Shown piece by piece: positions 11,701 to 23,400 of a DNA stretch of 64,000 nt; position 1 is the first letter of the stretch; the number at the start of each line of letters is the position of its first letter. Both the position numbers and the translations under genes were made by a program. The notes below the pieces were generated by a model. The model searched no databases and had not been told where the DNA came from. It saw only the letters and a program-made list of their open reading frames with translations. The stretch is from positions 26,792,402 through 26,856,401 of the forward strand of contig OY821750.1 of NCBI GenBank assembly GCA_963682055.1, written 5' to 3'. Origin of the DNA: Primula veris. Taxonomy: Eukaryota; Streptophyta; Magnoliopsida; Ericales; Primulaceae.

Positions 11701-13060
11701 AGGTCATCTGCATCACCACCATTCCTTTTCCTTCCACCTTGGAAGTAGCAGAATTTCCCATGAAGCAGCTTTCTCCCTCTACTGCTTCGTAGGTCTTAAA
11801 CATCCACCTTGTTGAGCAGATGTGGCTTGTGGCGCCGGTATCCAGCCACCACTCTTTGGGATTGCTCCCCACGAGATTGACCTCAGAGACCACAGCAGTA
11901 AAGTGGTCATCATCTCGTCCTCCCTCAGCCAGATGAGCCTGAGCTGGAGCTTTCCTCTTCCCCTTACCTTTGAAGTTCCTCGGAGGGGGGGGCTTAGGCT
12001 TAGCAGCGCCTTTATTGTCATAACAGTCCGCGGCACGATGGCCGGTCCTGCTACACACAAAATAGGTTCCCGCAAATTTCTTTGCGACAACAGCACTACC
12101 TCCGGTGTCAAAACGTTTCCGTTTGACGTTGGAGCTTTCGACCACATTGGCCTTTGCCATCGGGATGTTAGCACCACCGACTCTCCTCACAGAGCGACGG
12201 TTGCTCACCTCGATGTTGAGCTTCTCTATGAGCCCCTCCAACCTCATTTCCTTTCGCTTGTGCTTAAGGTAGTTTTGAAAGTCTTTCCAAGATGGTGGCA
12301 ATTTCTCAATCATGAGTGCCACCTGGAAAGGCTCGTTTATCACTAGCCCCTCAGCCTCAAGGCGATGGTAAATGAGTTGGAGCTCCTCAACTTGCTCCAT
12401 GACACCCCTGCTGTCAGTCATATGGTACTCGTGAAAGTCCGAGACAACAAATCTCTTTGTGCCAGCGTTATTCACTTTGTACTTATTTTCGAGAGTCTCC
12501 CACAGCTCCTTTGCAGTAGCTTTGGGCTCGAAAACACTGAACAGCGTGTCATCTAGAGCACACAGGATATAGTTCTTGCATAGGTAGTCGGCATGTCTCC
12601 ATGCCTCAACCGCAGAGAACGACTGCTCGTCCAGATCGTCCTCGCTAAGGACGGGAGCAGTCTCCTTAAGAAACCTGGTCAGATTCAGGGTCGTGAGATA
12701 AAACAGCATCTTTTGCTGCCAACGTTTAAAGTTGTCTCCCCTGAATTTTTCCGGTTTCTCCAGATGAGAAGTCGGCAAAGTAGGCACAGCCGAATACATC
12801 GGTGCCTTGCCCTTGGCCGCAGCCTTGGCTCTTGCCGTAGCTTTCGCCGCGGCCTTGGCCGTAACCGCTGCTTCGGCCGCAGCCTCAGCTTTGGCTGTAG
12901 CATCCGCCATAGCCGCAGCTGCTGCGGCCTCAGCCGCTGCAACTGCGTCATCGGCGTTAGCCACCACATTCGCATCGCCCCCAGTGTTATGGACAGGCCC
13001 ACCAACCACTAGGTCATGCTCACCCCCGATAGGCAACTCAATAGGCGACGAGTTTGTCAT
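8789..13060 (-). CDS. E1 Gag-Pol polyprotein, Copia type, intact
   Basis: A single frame of 1423 codons from the Met at 13060; the frame is open 13 codons further up to 13099, but the later Met fits Copia Gag better. Approximate order: an Ala/Lys-rich N-terminus (residues 30-95), a UBN2-type Gag core, a zinc knuckle near 335-345 whose first ligand is Tyr instead of Cys, protease LDTGA near 405, the GAG-pre-integrase HHCC module near 555-600, integrase D-D-E ([21 protein letters not shown]; about 615, 677, 717), reverse transcriptase with YVDDM near 1100, and RNase H (GYSDANW onward) to the end. No stop or frameshift is present. It would supply the particle and replication enzymes of the element. 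Missing first zinc ligand aside, it looks functional. Confidence 0.95.
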   Translation of the reverse strand: MTNSSPIELPIGGEHDLVVGGPVHNTGGDANVVANADDAVAAAEAAAAAAMADATAKAEAAAEAAVTAKAAAKATARAKAAAKGKAPMYSAVPTLPTSHLEKPEKFRGDNFKRWQQKMLFYLTTLNLTRFLKETAPVLSEDDLDEQSFSAVEAWRHADYLCKNYILCALDDTLFSVFEPKATAKELWETLENKYKVNNAGTKRFVVSDFHEYHMTDSRGVMEQVEELQLIYHRLEAEGLVINEPFQVALMIEKLPPSWKDFQNYLKHKRKEMRLEGLIEKLNIEVSNRRSVRRVGGANIPMAKANVVESSNVKRKRFDTGGSAVVAKKFAGTYFVCSRTGHRAADCYDNKGAAKPKPPPPRNFKGKGKRKAPAQAHLAEGGRDDDHFTAVVSEVNLVGSNPKEWWLDTGATSHICSTRWMFKTYEAVEGESCFMGNSATSKVEGKGMVVMQMTSGKELRLTNVLHVPDIRKNLVSGSVMVKNGFKLVLESDKIVITKNGVYVGRGYMTNGMFKLNVGTPAPNKGAKAEASTSNVLTVAQEANKNYEFNYLFESFHLWHGRLGHVNYNSLKKLISLRLIPNFVFDKQHKCEICVEAKLTKSSFQHVERESEPLGLIHTDVCDLKFIQTRGGKKYFITFIDDCTRYCYVYLMRSKDEAVEKFALYKTEVENQLNKKIKTLRSDRGGEYESPFEQICAESGIIHQTTAPYTPEQNGVAERKNRTLKEMMNAMLISSGLPQNMWGEAILSANYVLNKLPHKKREKTPYELWKGHQPSYKNLRVWGCLAKVLVPTPKRMRIGPKTVDCVFIGYAQSSSAYRFLVHKSDNPDVHVDTYMESREASFFEDIFPRKLPTSVPTEELNSEGNVGASEPTEEKEEEEPRRSKRARKETFFGPDFLTFMVEGEPVTYKQAMSTPDSQYWEEAIQNEIESILQNHTWELVDLPKGCKPLGHKWIFKRKLRVDGTIEKYKARLVVKGFRQTEGVDYFDTYAPVSRKTSIRIVIALAALFDMEIHQMDVKTAFLNGELEEEIYMEQPEGFVVPGKEHQVCKLVKSLYGLKQAPKQWHEKFDRIMLSNGFHINECDKCVYSKGSGRDCVVVCLYVDDMIIIGSNDRISSTKKMLSQHFDMKDLGIADVILGMKITKTSEGYALSQGHYVKQVLDKFDKGSKAMSRTPIEFNCNLKKNFGKSVNQLEFSRVIGSLMYIMNCTRPDIANSVSRLSRYTSNPNEEHWKAIMKLLRYMRFSADYGLHYTRYPAVLEGYSDANWISDSNSTRSTSGYVFIMGGAAVSWRSSKQTCIARSTMESEFIALDLATEEADWLRSLLEGIPMWPKPVPAISMHCDSQSAIARAQDHMYNGKSRHIRRRHKSVRELLSNGVVCLDFVRSKENIADPLTKGLTQVGVETSSNGMGLKPIKIGSPPIGNPT

Positions 13061-13180
13061 CTGAAACGACAAACCAAAACGTATGAGATACGTGTACAAT
13101 AAATTCTATAAACAAACACCAAAACTGATATTTGGGTTTGTAAAAGAATTATTAAACAAACAACAAAATTAAACTTTTAT

Positions 13181-13256
13181 CCTTTTGAATATCAATACGG
13201 TTGATATTAAAAGGATTTAAACGATTCTTATTGAATACCAATACGGTTGGTATCAA
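13181..13256 (-). ncRNA. twin hairpins in the E1 leader
   Basis: Between the site after the 5' LTR and gag lie two stem-loops with the same loop, CCGTA in element sense. Their stems are ATATCAA/TTGATAT (13181-13214, extended by CCTTTT/AAAAGG) and ATACCAA/TTGGTAT (13231-13256). The base change between the two stems is compensated. The position matches where retroelements carry packaging or dimerisation signals; the function here is inferred. Confidence 0.45.
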
Positions 13257-13400
13257 CAAGAAAATAAAATAAAATTAAAACTGTTTGGAATTTTTCCTTT
13301 GTAATTCAATTTCTAATATAATTTAGAAATGAAAACAAGAAAGCATTATTCCTTATAAAAAATAAAAAATTGTATTACTCAATACACGAAAGAAACAACA

Positions 13401-13416
13401 GAGTATCGGTTAAGAT
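13401..13416 (-). promoter_or_regulatory. E1 primer-binding position (non-tRNA-like)
   Basis: In element sense the sequence directly after the 5' LTR is ATCTTAACCGATACTC. It lacks the TGG start expected for a tRNA 3' end and does not match plant initiator-Met tRNA. Its core CTTAACCGATA (13404-13414) is the exact complement of TATCGGTTAAG inside the LTR (13925-13935). E3 has the variant CTTAAACGATA at the same position. Confidence 0.6.
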
Positions 13417-14838
13417 TGTTGGTTTCCGTGTACGAAATAACAATTAATAATAATAAAAGGACTAAACAAGAATTAATTAAAACCAGTGTAATCTTTATTA
13501 ATTTCCAAATGAAATACAATAAACTGATTACAACATGTAAGTACTGAAAAGTAATTAAAGCAAACGTTATCAGATTATTATCAATTAATAATCTGATGTA
13601 CTGTTTTGCAATTAAAAGAAACTGCCGGACTGGAAAGTATAAACTTAACAGCCGGACTGTTCTAATATGAATTGAAATAACAGGACTGAATTGAAATTGT
13701 TCTAATTACAGAATTAAATTACAGAAATGTAATTACAGCAACAAAACAGAACTTTAAAGTAATTACAGAATAGTACAAACAGAATATAAAAGCTACAGCT
13801 AAGGACAGAATATTAAAATACTGAATTGAAAGGACAGAATGTAAAAAACTGAATTTAAATGCGGAAAAATAAAACTGGACAGAATGTAAATAAATATGGA
13901 CGAGGCTACTGTTAACAGTATGCCCTTAACCGATATTCGCCCAACCACCTTGATGTTTCTGGTTGCGTTGGCGCTTCGATCCCAAGGTACAACGTCTCTC
14001 GGAAGACTCGCCGGAAACTGGCGACGAGTCTAAGTCGAGCTTTTAGTGGGTGGTTCTCTCTGGTTTCTAAGTGCTATGAATAAAAAAATATATGCTGCTT
14101 TTGAATGTTAGAGAGAAGATACTGATTTCATGTGTGTTAGAATGTGAGGGGATGGCTGCCTCTTTATAGAGGAATTCTGAAATCACAGAATTAATTGGTC
14201 ATTTACTCCTGTCAGTTTTCGAAAATCGAAACTGCAGTATTAACTTTGCAATGAAATCATATTTATTGCAACAGTTACAGCTTTGCTGGAAGCTTTTCCC
14301 GAACAGGCGCACTTTTTTCCGAACAGGCACGCTTTTCCCGAACAGGCGCACTTTTCCCGAACAGGAACGCTTTTCCCGAACAGGAACAGGCGCACTTTTT
14401 CCCTTGAGTCAAAAACCCAACGAGCAAGCCCGCCCGTCGAGCAAGCCCATGTGTGGTACACAATACACACATGTGTATGTGGACACACTACTTTATATCC
14501 ACATGGGATACCTTAGTATATATATTGTAAAAATCACTCATGATTTTCCAATGTGGGATAACCCTCATGGGTTAAATCCCATTTCTTTTCTCATTTTCCA
14601 GCATTGGCTTTATTGCCTCTTTCGAGTACCAACCTTCGAGTCCAATTATCATTCACACCTTTCCTCCGAATAGGTCATGCGATATACCGTTGCGAAGCTA
14701 GTCGCACGAGCTACTCAACCGCATTGAGTATGGCCTCAGAAAAACTGAGGAGTCGCATTGAAAATTGACTCAAAGATGGTCCCTGACCACTTGGAACAAC
14801 CATATATAAAATACATGTTTTCCTACATTTTTCCAACA
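13417..14838 (-). repeat. E1 5' LTR (right copy), promoter-bearing
   Basis: 1422 bp, differing from the left LTR at about six positions. In element sense a TATA-like TCTATAAAGA (14161-14170) follows the U3 repeat array (about 14295-14400), which would place transcription start near 14135. The PBS-complementary box (13925-13935) and the adjacent hairpin (13908-13919) would lie about 200 nt into the transcript. TG...CA termini and the flanking GTACA confirm the edge. Confidence 0.95.
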
Positions 14839-14861
14839 GTACATAGTAAGCAAGTAAGCAA

Positions 14862-16135
14862 GTTGAATTTTTGTAAAATATATATATATAATACGAGACA
14901 GCTAAAGGATTTAAACACTTGAAGGAAATGAACCACTAAGTGTTGTATCGTTAATCACTCCGCCACAAAGATTTATAACAATGTTTCTTGATTTTTTTAA
15001 CTAGTCTAATAATTAGATACATCATACATGGCCCCGAAGGAATGATAAAAAAAACAAATTGGGATTTTGATGCCCAAGGGTTACTTGGCTGTATGCATAT
15101 GGACACTTTTCATTTGGCGGAAAAAATATATTTACTATATCAAACTATGTTGCGGTTAATAATTTGGGTAAACATCTTTCAACTTTCCTAATTTGGATAC
15201 CACACTATAAGAAATTGTCCAATTTAGGTATCACTATCTAAATTAATCACGAAATCATTTCACATGACAGCACGTGCTTGATAAACTTGAACGTGATAGA
15301 GTAATTTTGTCATTCTGTACCAAAATATATCATTTTAAAATAACGTTTCCTCCCAAATTTGGATTATGTGCTGATTTTTGTTATGTGTGAAATTAAGGAA
15401 AAACGTTTTTCTATGATGATAAATTTTGGTGTAGAATGATAAAATTATTATTTCATATTAACGTTTGTCAAGCACGTCCTGTCACGTAACATAATTCCGT
15501 AATTAATTTAGACGGTTGTATCTAAATTGAAAAGTTCTTATACTGTGGTACCCAAATTGGAAAAATTAAAATGTACCCACCTAAATCGTTAAAAACATAT
15601 AGTTTGGTGTATCAGACGTATAAAACCCCGAAATTAGAATTTTCTAAAATTGGATCTTTTGTTTGGTAAATAAAGTTTTATCACTGAGCCTTAATTGTTA
15701 CTCATAGTGTTGCTCATGCTTAATTTTACGCTTCTACGTATATGTACAGTCAAGACATTGTACAATTGAGGTTTAATTGTTAATCATATGTATGAAATTG
15801 AGGAAAAAAGTTTTTTTTTATGATAAATTTTTGTGTACAATGACAAAATTACTCTCACGTTAACGTTTGTCAAGAACGTGCTGTCACGTGACATGATTCC
15901 GTGATTAATTTAGACGATGGTATCTAAATTAGAAAGCTGTTATAATGTAATATTCAGAATGGAAAAATTAAAATGTGGATAGCTAAATCGTAAAAAAACA
16001 TAATTTCGTGTTCCAAACGTATAAAAAACTTTGCATTTGATAATCATCAACTATCAATTTTCAAGGATGCGACCCCATTGCTATTAATGAGCAAAAACGA
16101 AAATAAGGTTTTTTCAAAATTGGGTCTCAATGTAC
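14862..16135 (+). repeat. 1.27-kb duplicated unit, copy B
   Basis: The full-length partner of 5551-6823, including the palindrome (about 15150-15640) and the second copy of the palindrome's right arm. Its end, CTCAATGTAC followed by TTAGTAAGCAAG, shows the uninterrupted form of the site where E1 inserted in copy A. No gene seen. Confidence 0.85.
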
Positions 16136-16303
16136 TTAGTAAGCAAGCATAATGTTTCCTCTAGAAAATAAACTTGAGATTACCTGACAAAGTCAAAAAC
16201 CGTAAATTTTAGCCTTTTAGGGTTCTAAATAGAGCCTTGTCTTCAGGAAAAAGGAAAAAAGAAGCAGCAAGAGCCTATTAACCAAGCCTTCCTAATTCAG
16301 TTC

Positions 16304-17714
16304 TGTTCGTTTCCGTGTACGAAATAATAATTTAACAATAATAAAAGGACTAAAAAGAAATAAACAAATACCAGTGTAATCTTTATTAATTTCGAATTGG
16401 TACAGAAATTAATGATTACAACATGTAGGTACTGAAATGTAATTAAAGCAAACGTTATCAGATTATTATCAATTAATAATCTGATGTACTAAATTGCAAT
16501 AAATAGAAACTGCCGGACTGGAAAGTATAAACTTAGCAGCCGGACTGTTCTGTTTTAAATTGAAAGTACATGACTGAATTAAAACTATTCTAATTACTGA
16601 ATTAAATTACAGAATAGTAATTACAGCATAAAAACAGAACTTTAAAGTAATTATAGAAATGTACAAACAGAATATAAAAGCTACAGCTAAGTACAACAAA
16701 TTAAAATACTGAATTAAAAATACAGAATTGAAAGGACAGAATGTAAATAACTGAATTTAAATGCAAAAAAATAAAATTGGACAGAATGTAAATAAATTTA
16801 GATGAGGCTACTGTTAACAGTATGCCCTTAACCGATATTCGTCCAACCACCTTGATGTTTCTGGTTGCGTTGGCGCTTCGATTCCAAAGTACAACGTCTC
16901 TCGGATGACTCGCCGGAAACTGGCGACGAGTCAAAGTCGAGCTTTTAGTGGATGGTTCTCCCTGGTTTCTAATATGCTATGAAGAAAAAATATATGCTAT
17001 TTTTTAGAGAGAATAGAGACTGATTTTCGTGTATTGGAATGTGAGGGGAAGGCTGCCTCTTATAGAGGAATTCTGAAACCGCAGAATTAATTGGTCATTT
17101 AATTCTGTGAGTTACATCCCCAGAATCCGCCTCCATTACTGCTGGAGTTTCAAACTTTCTGAAACTCTAAGGACTGCTCTTGTAAATATGCAAAATTCCC
17201 TTTTCAGTTTAGTACAAGACCCAAGACAAATCCCAAATCCAAAATTCCAAATCCCGTGTCCCGCGGCCCACGTCCCGCAGCCCGTGGCCCCCGGCCCGCG
17301 GCCTGCGTCCCGTGACCCGAGGCCCGAGACCCGAGCGAGCGCGCGCGTGTGTGGTACACACTAACCCACTCATGGGTATGTGGACTTTATTAGTTTACCA
17401 ACTACATGGGATGGACTTGTATATATAGTGTAAAAATCAACCTTGATTTTACAATGTGTGATAACCCTCATGGGTTAATTCCACTTTCTTTTTCATTTTT
17501 CAGATTTCGGTTTTTTCCCTCTTTCGAGTACCAACCTTCGAGTTCAATTATCATTCACACCATTCCTCCGAATAGGTCATGCGATATACCGTTGCGAAAC
17601 TCGTCGTACGAGCTACTCAAACACTTTGAGTATGGCCTCAGAAAAACTGAGTAGTCACATCGAAAATTGACTCAAAGATGGTCACTGACCACTTTTCCTA
17701 CAATTTTTCCAACA
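16304..17714 (-). mobile_element. solo LTR of the E1 family
   Basis: 1411 bp, TGTTCG...CCAACA, alignable with the E1 LTR throughout but clearly diverged. It keeps the box CTTAACCGATATTCG (about 16829-16843 on the plus strand) and the ACTGTTAACAGT hairpin. The U3 array is replaced by a GC-rich array of CCCGTGG/CCCGAGAC-like units (about 17250-17345). The flanking pentamers AGTTC and AGTCA match only at three positions, so the duplication has decayed or the edges differ. No internal domain is present. Confidence 0.85.
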
Positions 17715-20249
17715 AGTCACACGAAGCTAACTAATAGTACTATATATCGACGAATAGGGCGCGGATCTATTTTTTTGTTTTAATTACTGACTATTGAAGA
17801 TGACTAGTGTTTGAACATTTCAATCAACCAACTAGGGCTCTTGGAGTTAGGATTTTCTAAAATTGGGTCTTTTGTTTGGCAAATAAAGTTTTATTACTGA
17901 GGCTTAATTGTTACTCATATTGCTGCTCATGCTTAATTTACGCTTCTACAGTCAATACCTTGTACAATTGAGTTTTGATGATTCGAGCTTGATAACAAGG
18001 TTTATTGATACGTTTTTCGTTAAGGAAAAGAACAATATAATTAGATTCCGTTACTCATGCATATTGCATTAATTAATGTGAAGCTCCAATAGCCGAAATC
18101 TATCATCAAAAAGCCCTAGAAGAGTAGAGAGGAGGGCCTTGATCCATAATTCCTTAGCGATTATTTTGGTGATTATGACTTAGATTTGTGATATTTTGAT
18201 TAGATACGTAGTTATTATGCCCGTTGGCAAAGTACCTTGTTTGGATAGAGGATAGCGTCGTACTAGTCGCACTTGGTTTTTTCGTAAGAGTTTAAGAACA
18301 TTAAATCAAGTCATTGGATTTCATCATCTAACGTGCCATCCTGAAGATGGAAATCCTGAATCAGCCCCGTCAACGAATCATTATAACTAAAATAAGGACA
18401 AAAGCCGTTACTAAATAACTTTTCAACACAAACCTGTTGCAATCTCGTTTCTAACAAGCACTTGGTCGCTTTCCCGTTTCTACTTGGCCTATATTTTTGT
18501 GGTGAATTAAGAGTAGAGAAAGTGGTTGAGAGAGTCAAGAATTGTTTTCTTTTATCAAAAAACACGTTCTCCACTTACTTTTGAGAAACAAAAACATCAC
18601 ATTACCAAACTTTTCAGTACATCACTACATTACAATTCTTGATAGTGATAAGACTAGAAATTTGGAACAGAAATATAGAAGCAATCTTATGAAAGGTCCC
18701 ATTTTAGCCCACAGTCCACGTGTGCTGTTTATTCAGCTCTTCTTATTTCACCGTAATTTTAGCCCAGATATAACTATTGTCACTCTTTATTCAAGTTTGC
18801 AACATTACCGTAAGTCTTGTCAGTAACCGCAAAAAATAGACTTGCCTCTGGATCAACATATTAAGAAACTATGAAAGGAGCCCGCGTTTCATAGTTTCTA
18901 AATGTATTAATCCTCATAAGATTTGTAAGTGTAGGTCACATTACAAGTGATAAAAAAAATATTATTTTCGTAACTTTTTGGTATCTTTTTTTTTTACTTT
19001 ATAATTCAAACAAACACTAAAAAAAAACTAAAAAATAGTTTTTAACTTATTTTTTTACAATTTGATATCTTTCTCGTGTAGATTATAATATTTTTATTTA
19101 AGCTTAAAAACAACTTTTAACCTCTTTTTTAAATTTTAATATCTTTCCCGTATAGATTATAAGTTATTTTTTAAGCTTAAAAACAACTTTTAAGCTCTTT
19201 TTTATTGGACCGGTGACTGGAACTTAAAAAAAGTTTCGACGCATAACCTCCATTTAAAAAATCTTGTAAAATGTGACACCACTATTCTCCTTAAACAATA
19301 TAAAATGTGGCAGAAAACCAGATGATAATTCCGATAGTATCAAAATTGAGAATGGCATAGTTTATATTTCTCTATGATTACACATAATTGAACTCATTTC
19401 GAATTTCGACATTAGGCAATGAGAAAATGTTGAGTCTGGCAAAGGAATGTAACCAGGATTCTATGATGGACGGGCCAAGGGGCGGAGAAAATCAATATTT
19501 TAATCAAAATACATCAATAAAATCAATATTTCTCCATATTATCCTATAACAGTTTTAGCATACACCAAGTTCCTCCGACGGGTTGTGATTATATTGAAAG
19601 ACATGCTTATAATCAGTTGGGATAAAGGTAATTATTTGACAAAAGAATTCTGTCATGAACTTTAAAAATTATCTGGAAATTACCTATCCGGTATCAATTA
19701 TCTTTTTTTATCTCTTCAAGCACGAGTTTTTTTCCTTCCACACTAGACCAGTGCAGCTTAAAAACAAGTGCACACGGATAACAAAGGATAACGAGTCGAG
19801 AACATGGAGATATATCAGTTTCATACAAAATCATTGTCTAATGTAAGAGTTTTAATTAGAAATCATCGGAGTTGGCACAAACTGACAGACTGTACCAGCT
19901 AACTGATATCTTCTTAAGAAACTATCTTAGAATCAAAACTTAATATAGTTTTTGAGATGAGCATGAAATAAACTAAAACAGATTCCATAGTCATTTGAAT
20001 GTTCAACTGCTGTCCAATCCATATAGGATTGGGTCAGAACTTACAGAGAAAAAAAACACATAAACCATCTTTCACACAATTTTATTAGTCTTAAACTTGA
20101 TTAGAGTAAATTTACACTTCATCAAAATTGTCAATGAGAGTACAATAGTGACAGATCATTGCCCGGTGGCAAAAAAATATTGTGTTCAGAAGCTTTCAAT
20201 CACTACTAAAGAGAAAATCCAATTTTGGTTTCCCATTATGTCTTGATAA
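17715..20249. other. intergenic DNA downstream of the hydrolase gene
   Basis: It contains a third partial copy of the 1.27-kb unit (about 17841-17980), a perfect hairpin AGAAACTATGAAA/TTTCATAGTTTCT (18864-18899) and two tandem ~71-bp AT-rich units containing AAGCTTAAAAACAACTTTTA (about 19060-19203). An open frame on the minus strand at 18311-18574 resembles no family I know and has no supporting context. Confidence 0.5.
19060..19203 (+). repeat. two ~71-bp tandem units, AT-rich
   Basis: Two adjacent copies each contain ATATCTTTC, TAGATTATAA and AAGCTTAAAAACAACTTTTA in the same order and spacing. A weaker third copy may precede them. Confidence 0.6.
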
Positions 20250-20414
20250 TCATCTTTTCACTATTTGCAGCTTGCCTCTTGTGGTGACCTGCAGATAATT
20301 CAAAAGGTTGTCGGATAAAAAATTTAAAAAAAGGACATTTTTTTGGTTATTATCTTAAAATCCAATCACATAACATGTGGTCTGATGCACAATAGGAAAC
20401 AGAAATGTGCTTAC

Positions 20415-23400
20415 CTAGCCCGATACCTTGTTTATAAAGGGCAAAATAACTGAGGCTAATTCAGCTTGATGAGAGGTGTATCCATGGTTGGCATCTTCTA
20501 TAATGAGTAATTCATGGTTAGGTATTATCTTAGAGAATTCAATTGCATCTTCAACTGGGATGATCGTGTCTTTGGATCCATGTACAGTCAATACTCTGCA
20601 TATATATCAAAGTTAGAAAAAAGAATTCTTGGGATAAGAGTTTGTTTGTACACTAAAATATCACGTCATTTCTTTTCACCAACCTAAAAAACTTAGCAAC
20701 AAGTTCAGTAACATAACATGTACGAGGACTTTAGTACACTAACTTAACCAAACTGTAAAGAAGATTACAGGTTGAGGTTCTAAATAGCCAGGAAAAACAA
20801 ATTCTTTTTTTGCATCATTCTACCATCTTTATAATTCTACACTGTTATATTATGTTCTTCCTATTTAATCCCCAAATTAGATTTTTTTTTGTTTTTTTAT
20901 AGTTCCGGGGCTATGATTATTTTCCTAAATTTGTATTATAACAAAACCATCGAGAAATGTAGTATTGGTGTATGCTAATTTTGTAAGGTGGTGTAAAAAC
21001 GCAAAACCTGTTGATAGTTCGTTATAAAAGAACTGCAAATTTTTCCTTAAAATTTTATTCTTTCTATCTAAAGTACAATGGAACTCATTTATTGACAAGG
21101 ACAAAACGTAAATCTTCTATCTGTAACACTAACTTGACCTTTCCAGATCAAGAGACGTAGAAATATTGAAAACAACTATATGAGATTAAAAAAGGCGGGG
21201 TCTAATATAACTTTCTGACCTGCAATTTTTATCAATCTGAAGGCACGCTTCATGCATATTTGTATTTAAACGGTCCTTCAGGCTTTCTTCGGTAACTCTG
21301 TAATCAAATTCTCCTACACAACAATATTCTCCATTAATCATCAACTTCATTTGGAAAAGTCGTTTCACATGTTTAATTTTTTAGCTTTGGCGCATATATT
21401 ACCTTCCATGTTTTTAACATCAAAGAATCCATCCTTCTTAATTTGTTCGAAGAAACCTTTACCCATACGTTCTACAATGCCTCTCTTCAAATTGTAACGA
21501 CCAGAAACATTGACAACAGCGGGGATATCATGATACTTTGATGCGTATAGGAGCACCACATTGCCCCCTGTAATATATCAGTAATAAATTAGTCACTAGA
21601 CTCACTATACTAGGTTTTGAAACAGCTAAAACTTGCTTGGTTCTCAACATCAATTACACTCTAGTGTCGTTTTTCGAGCAAGACTACGATTAAACAAAAA
21701 TTATTAATTTGTAAAATAAGACACTCTAGCGTTGGAATACTGTCCAGCTATCAGAAGGGATGTTGTCCATGCTGTTAAATAGACAAGTAGAACAAAGTTT
21801 ATACTTAGGTACAAACCACCAAAGTTCACTTTTTTCTTAATTTCACACAATCTTAACACAGTGTGTTTGTGTGCAGCTAGTAAATAAAAGAACAGCTTGC
21901 AGATTAAAGAATCTACAAACAAGACATATTTTAGATGCTTTTAGATTTTCTGATATCATAAAGAATAATGTTATGAAATCTAAGTTCATAGTGTGTAATT
22001 CTGGAAAATCAAAATTATCACTCTATATCAGATCTTTTTAAATCAGAGATACCTTTACTGTGCCCGAGAATTGTACTTATTAGGCGGTTTTCATTCTTAA
22101 AGTGTTCAATAACCGCACGTAAGTCTTCAGCTTCTCTCCAATAGTTAGCATATTCAAAAGTTCCTTCACTTTCCCTAAAACAAAGTCACAACTAAAACCT
22201 CTTAAGTAATCTTGAATAGACCATGAACAACCAACGGTAAGAAACATATCTATCCTGGAGAAAACAGGGCCAGTAAATGACAATATATAAAGGTCCCAAC
22301 AACATAACTCGTTAGCCAGACTTCAAGAAATTGCCCAGAATAATATGTCAGACTACTAAATTAAGCCATTGTTTCACAAGCTTACCCATTTCCGGAAAAG
22401 TCGAAGCGGAAGACAGTGTTTCCATCTTTTTCCAGAGCACCAGCAAGCTTTGAAATGGTATTATGGTCCTAGAAATAGAGATACGTAAATTATGTAAAAG
22501 TTGCTTCGGTTTCCAAGATTTGATATGATATCAATTAAATTTTTGAATAGTAGTGCACAAACAAGAAACTCTTCATATTCATAGAAAACTTGACGTGCCA
22601 GTTTGCATAGGATGCATAACACAGATAATTGACTGCTACTTTCTCATTCATCAATGCGTTATTGCCACACTAGTTTTATGAGAGCTTAATTAAGGTGTTG
22701 GAAATTCTTAATGAATTTGTGGTTTGAATGCAAATGTTATATGTAACTTACAAATTTAAATACCCATAATGATAGCATTGATGGCTTGTAACTCTTCATG
22801 GCTTTTTGTATAAAACTATATGTATATCTATTTTACATGAATGAAAAACATGAAAAATGTCATATACACAAACACACACTCACATATGCATACATATAGA
22901 GAGAGATTACCGCACCACCCACGGCTCGACCGTGGCTCGGTGCCGTTTTCGCCGAGTCACATGTGATAGACGTACCTTGGGAACGAAGTGCCCCATTTAG
23001 CCAGAAGCAGAGGTGGCGGGGCAAATATTGTTTAAGGATTGTTGTTTAACAATCAGCTCGTCTAAGGACTTTAGTCCATTTCGGTATCATTTACATTCTC
23101 TTTTGTTACGGTTTGTATTTGATATATTAATATATTTGTTGAAATTATTATCTGTTGTTTCTCCATTTACTTTTCGTAGAAATTATTGTATTTATTTACA
23201 ACGTGCTCAACAGTCTTAAACGATATTTTATGTTTGTACGTTTGATGCAATAATTTCGGTGTATGGATCATATAGAAAATTATTTCTTTCTTTGTAATCG
23301 TTCTTATTAAAATCATTTTCTCTTAATCTTTGGTTTCGGAAATTTGATGTTTACGGTTGTAATGGTTTTGAAGTGTTATCTCATGTTTGTTATTTTATGC

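Larger units (their letters stand above)
6824..14838 (-). mobile_element. E1: complete, very young Ty1/copia retrotransposon
   Basis: 8015 bp with 1422-bp LTRs at both ends (6824-8245 and 13417-14838), TG...CA termini and a perfect 5-bp target duplication GTACA (6819-6823 and 14839-14843). By eye the LTRs differ at 6 positions (about 0.4%), so insertion is recent: T = K/2r gives roughly 0.16-0.3 million years for rates between 1.3e-8 and 7e-9. The order protease, integrase, reverse transcriptase, RNase H in one open frame places it in Copia. A polypurine tract adjoins the 3' LTR (8246-8255). The site after the 5' LTR is not a usual tRNA primer site. The element may be autonomous. Confidence 0.97.

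Noticed and set aside
12593..13064. Plus-strand frames opposite the Gag N-terminus
   Set aside because: Shadows of the GCN-rich Ala/Lys coding stretch on the other strand.
18311..18574. 87-codon open frame on the minus strand
   Set aside because: No family resemblance, no splice-compatible neighbours and composition like the surrounding AT-rich DNA. Kept only as a note in the intergenic entry.
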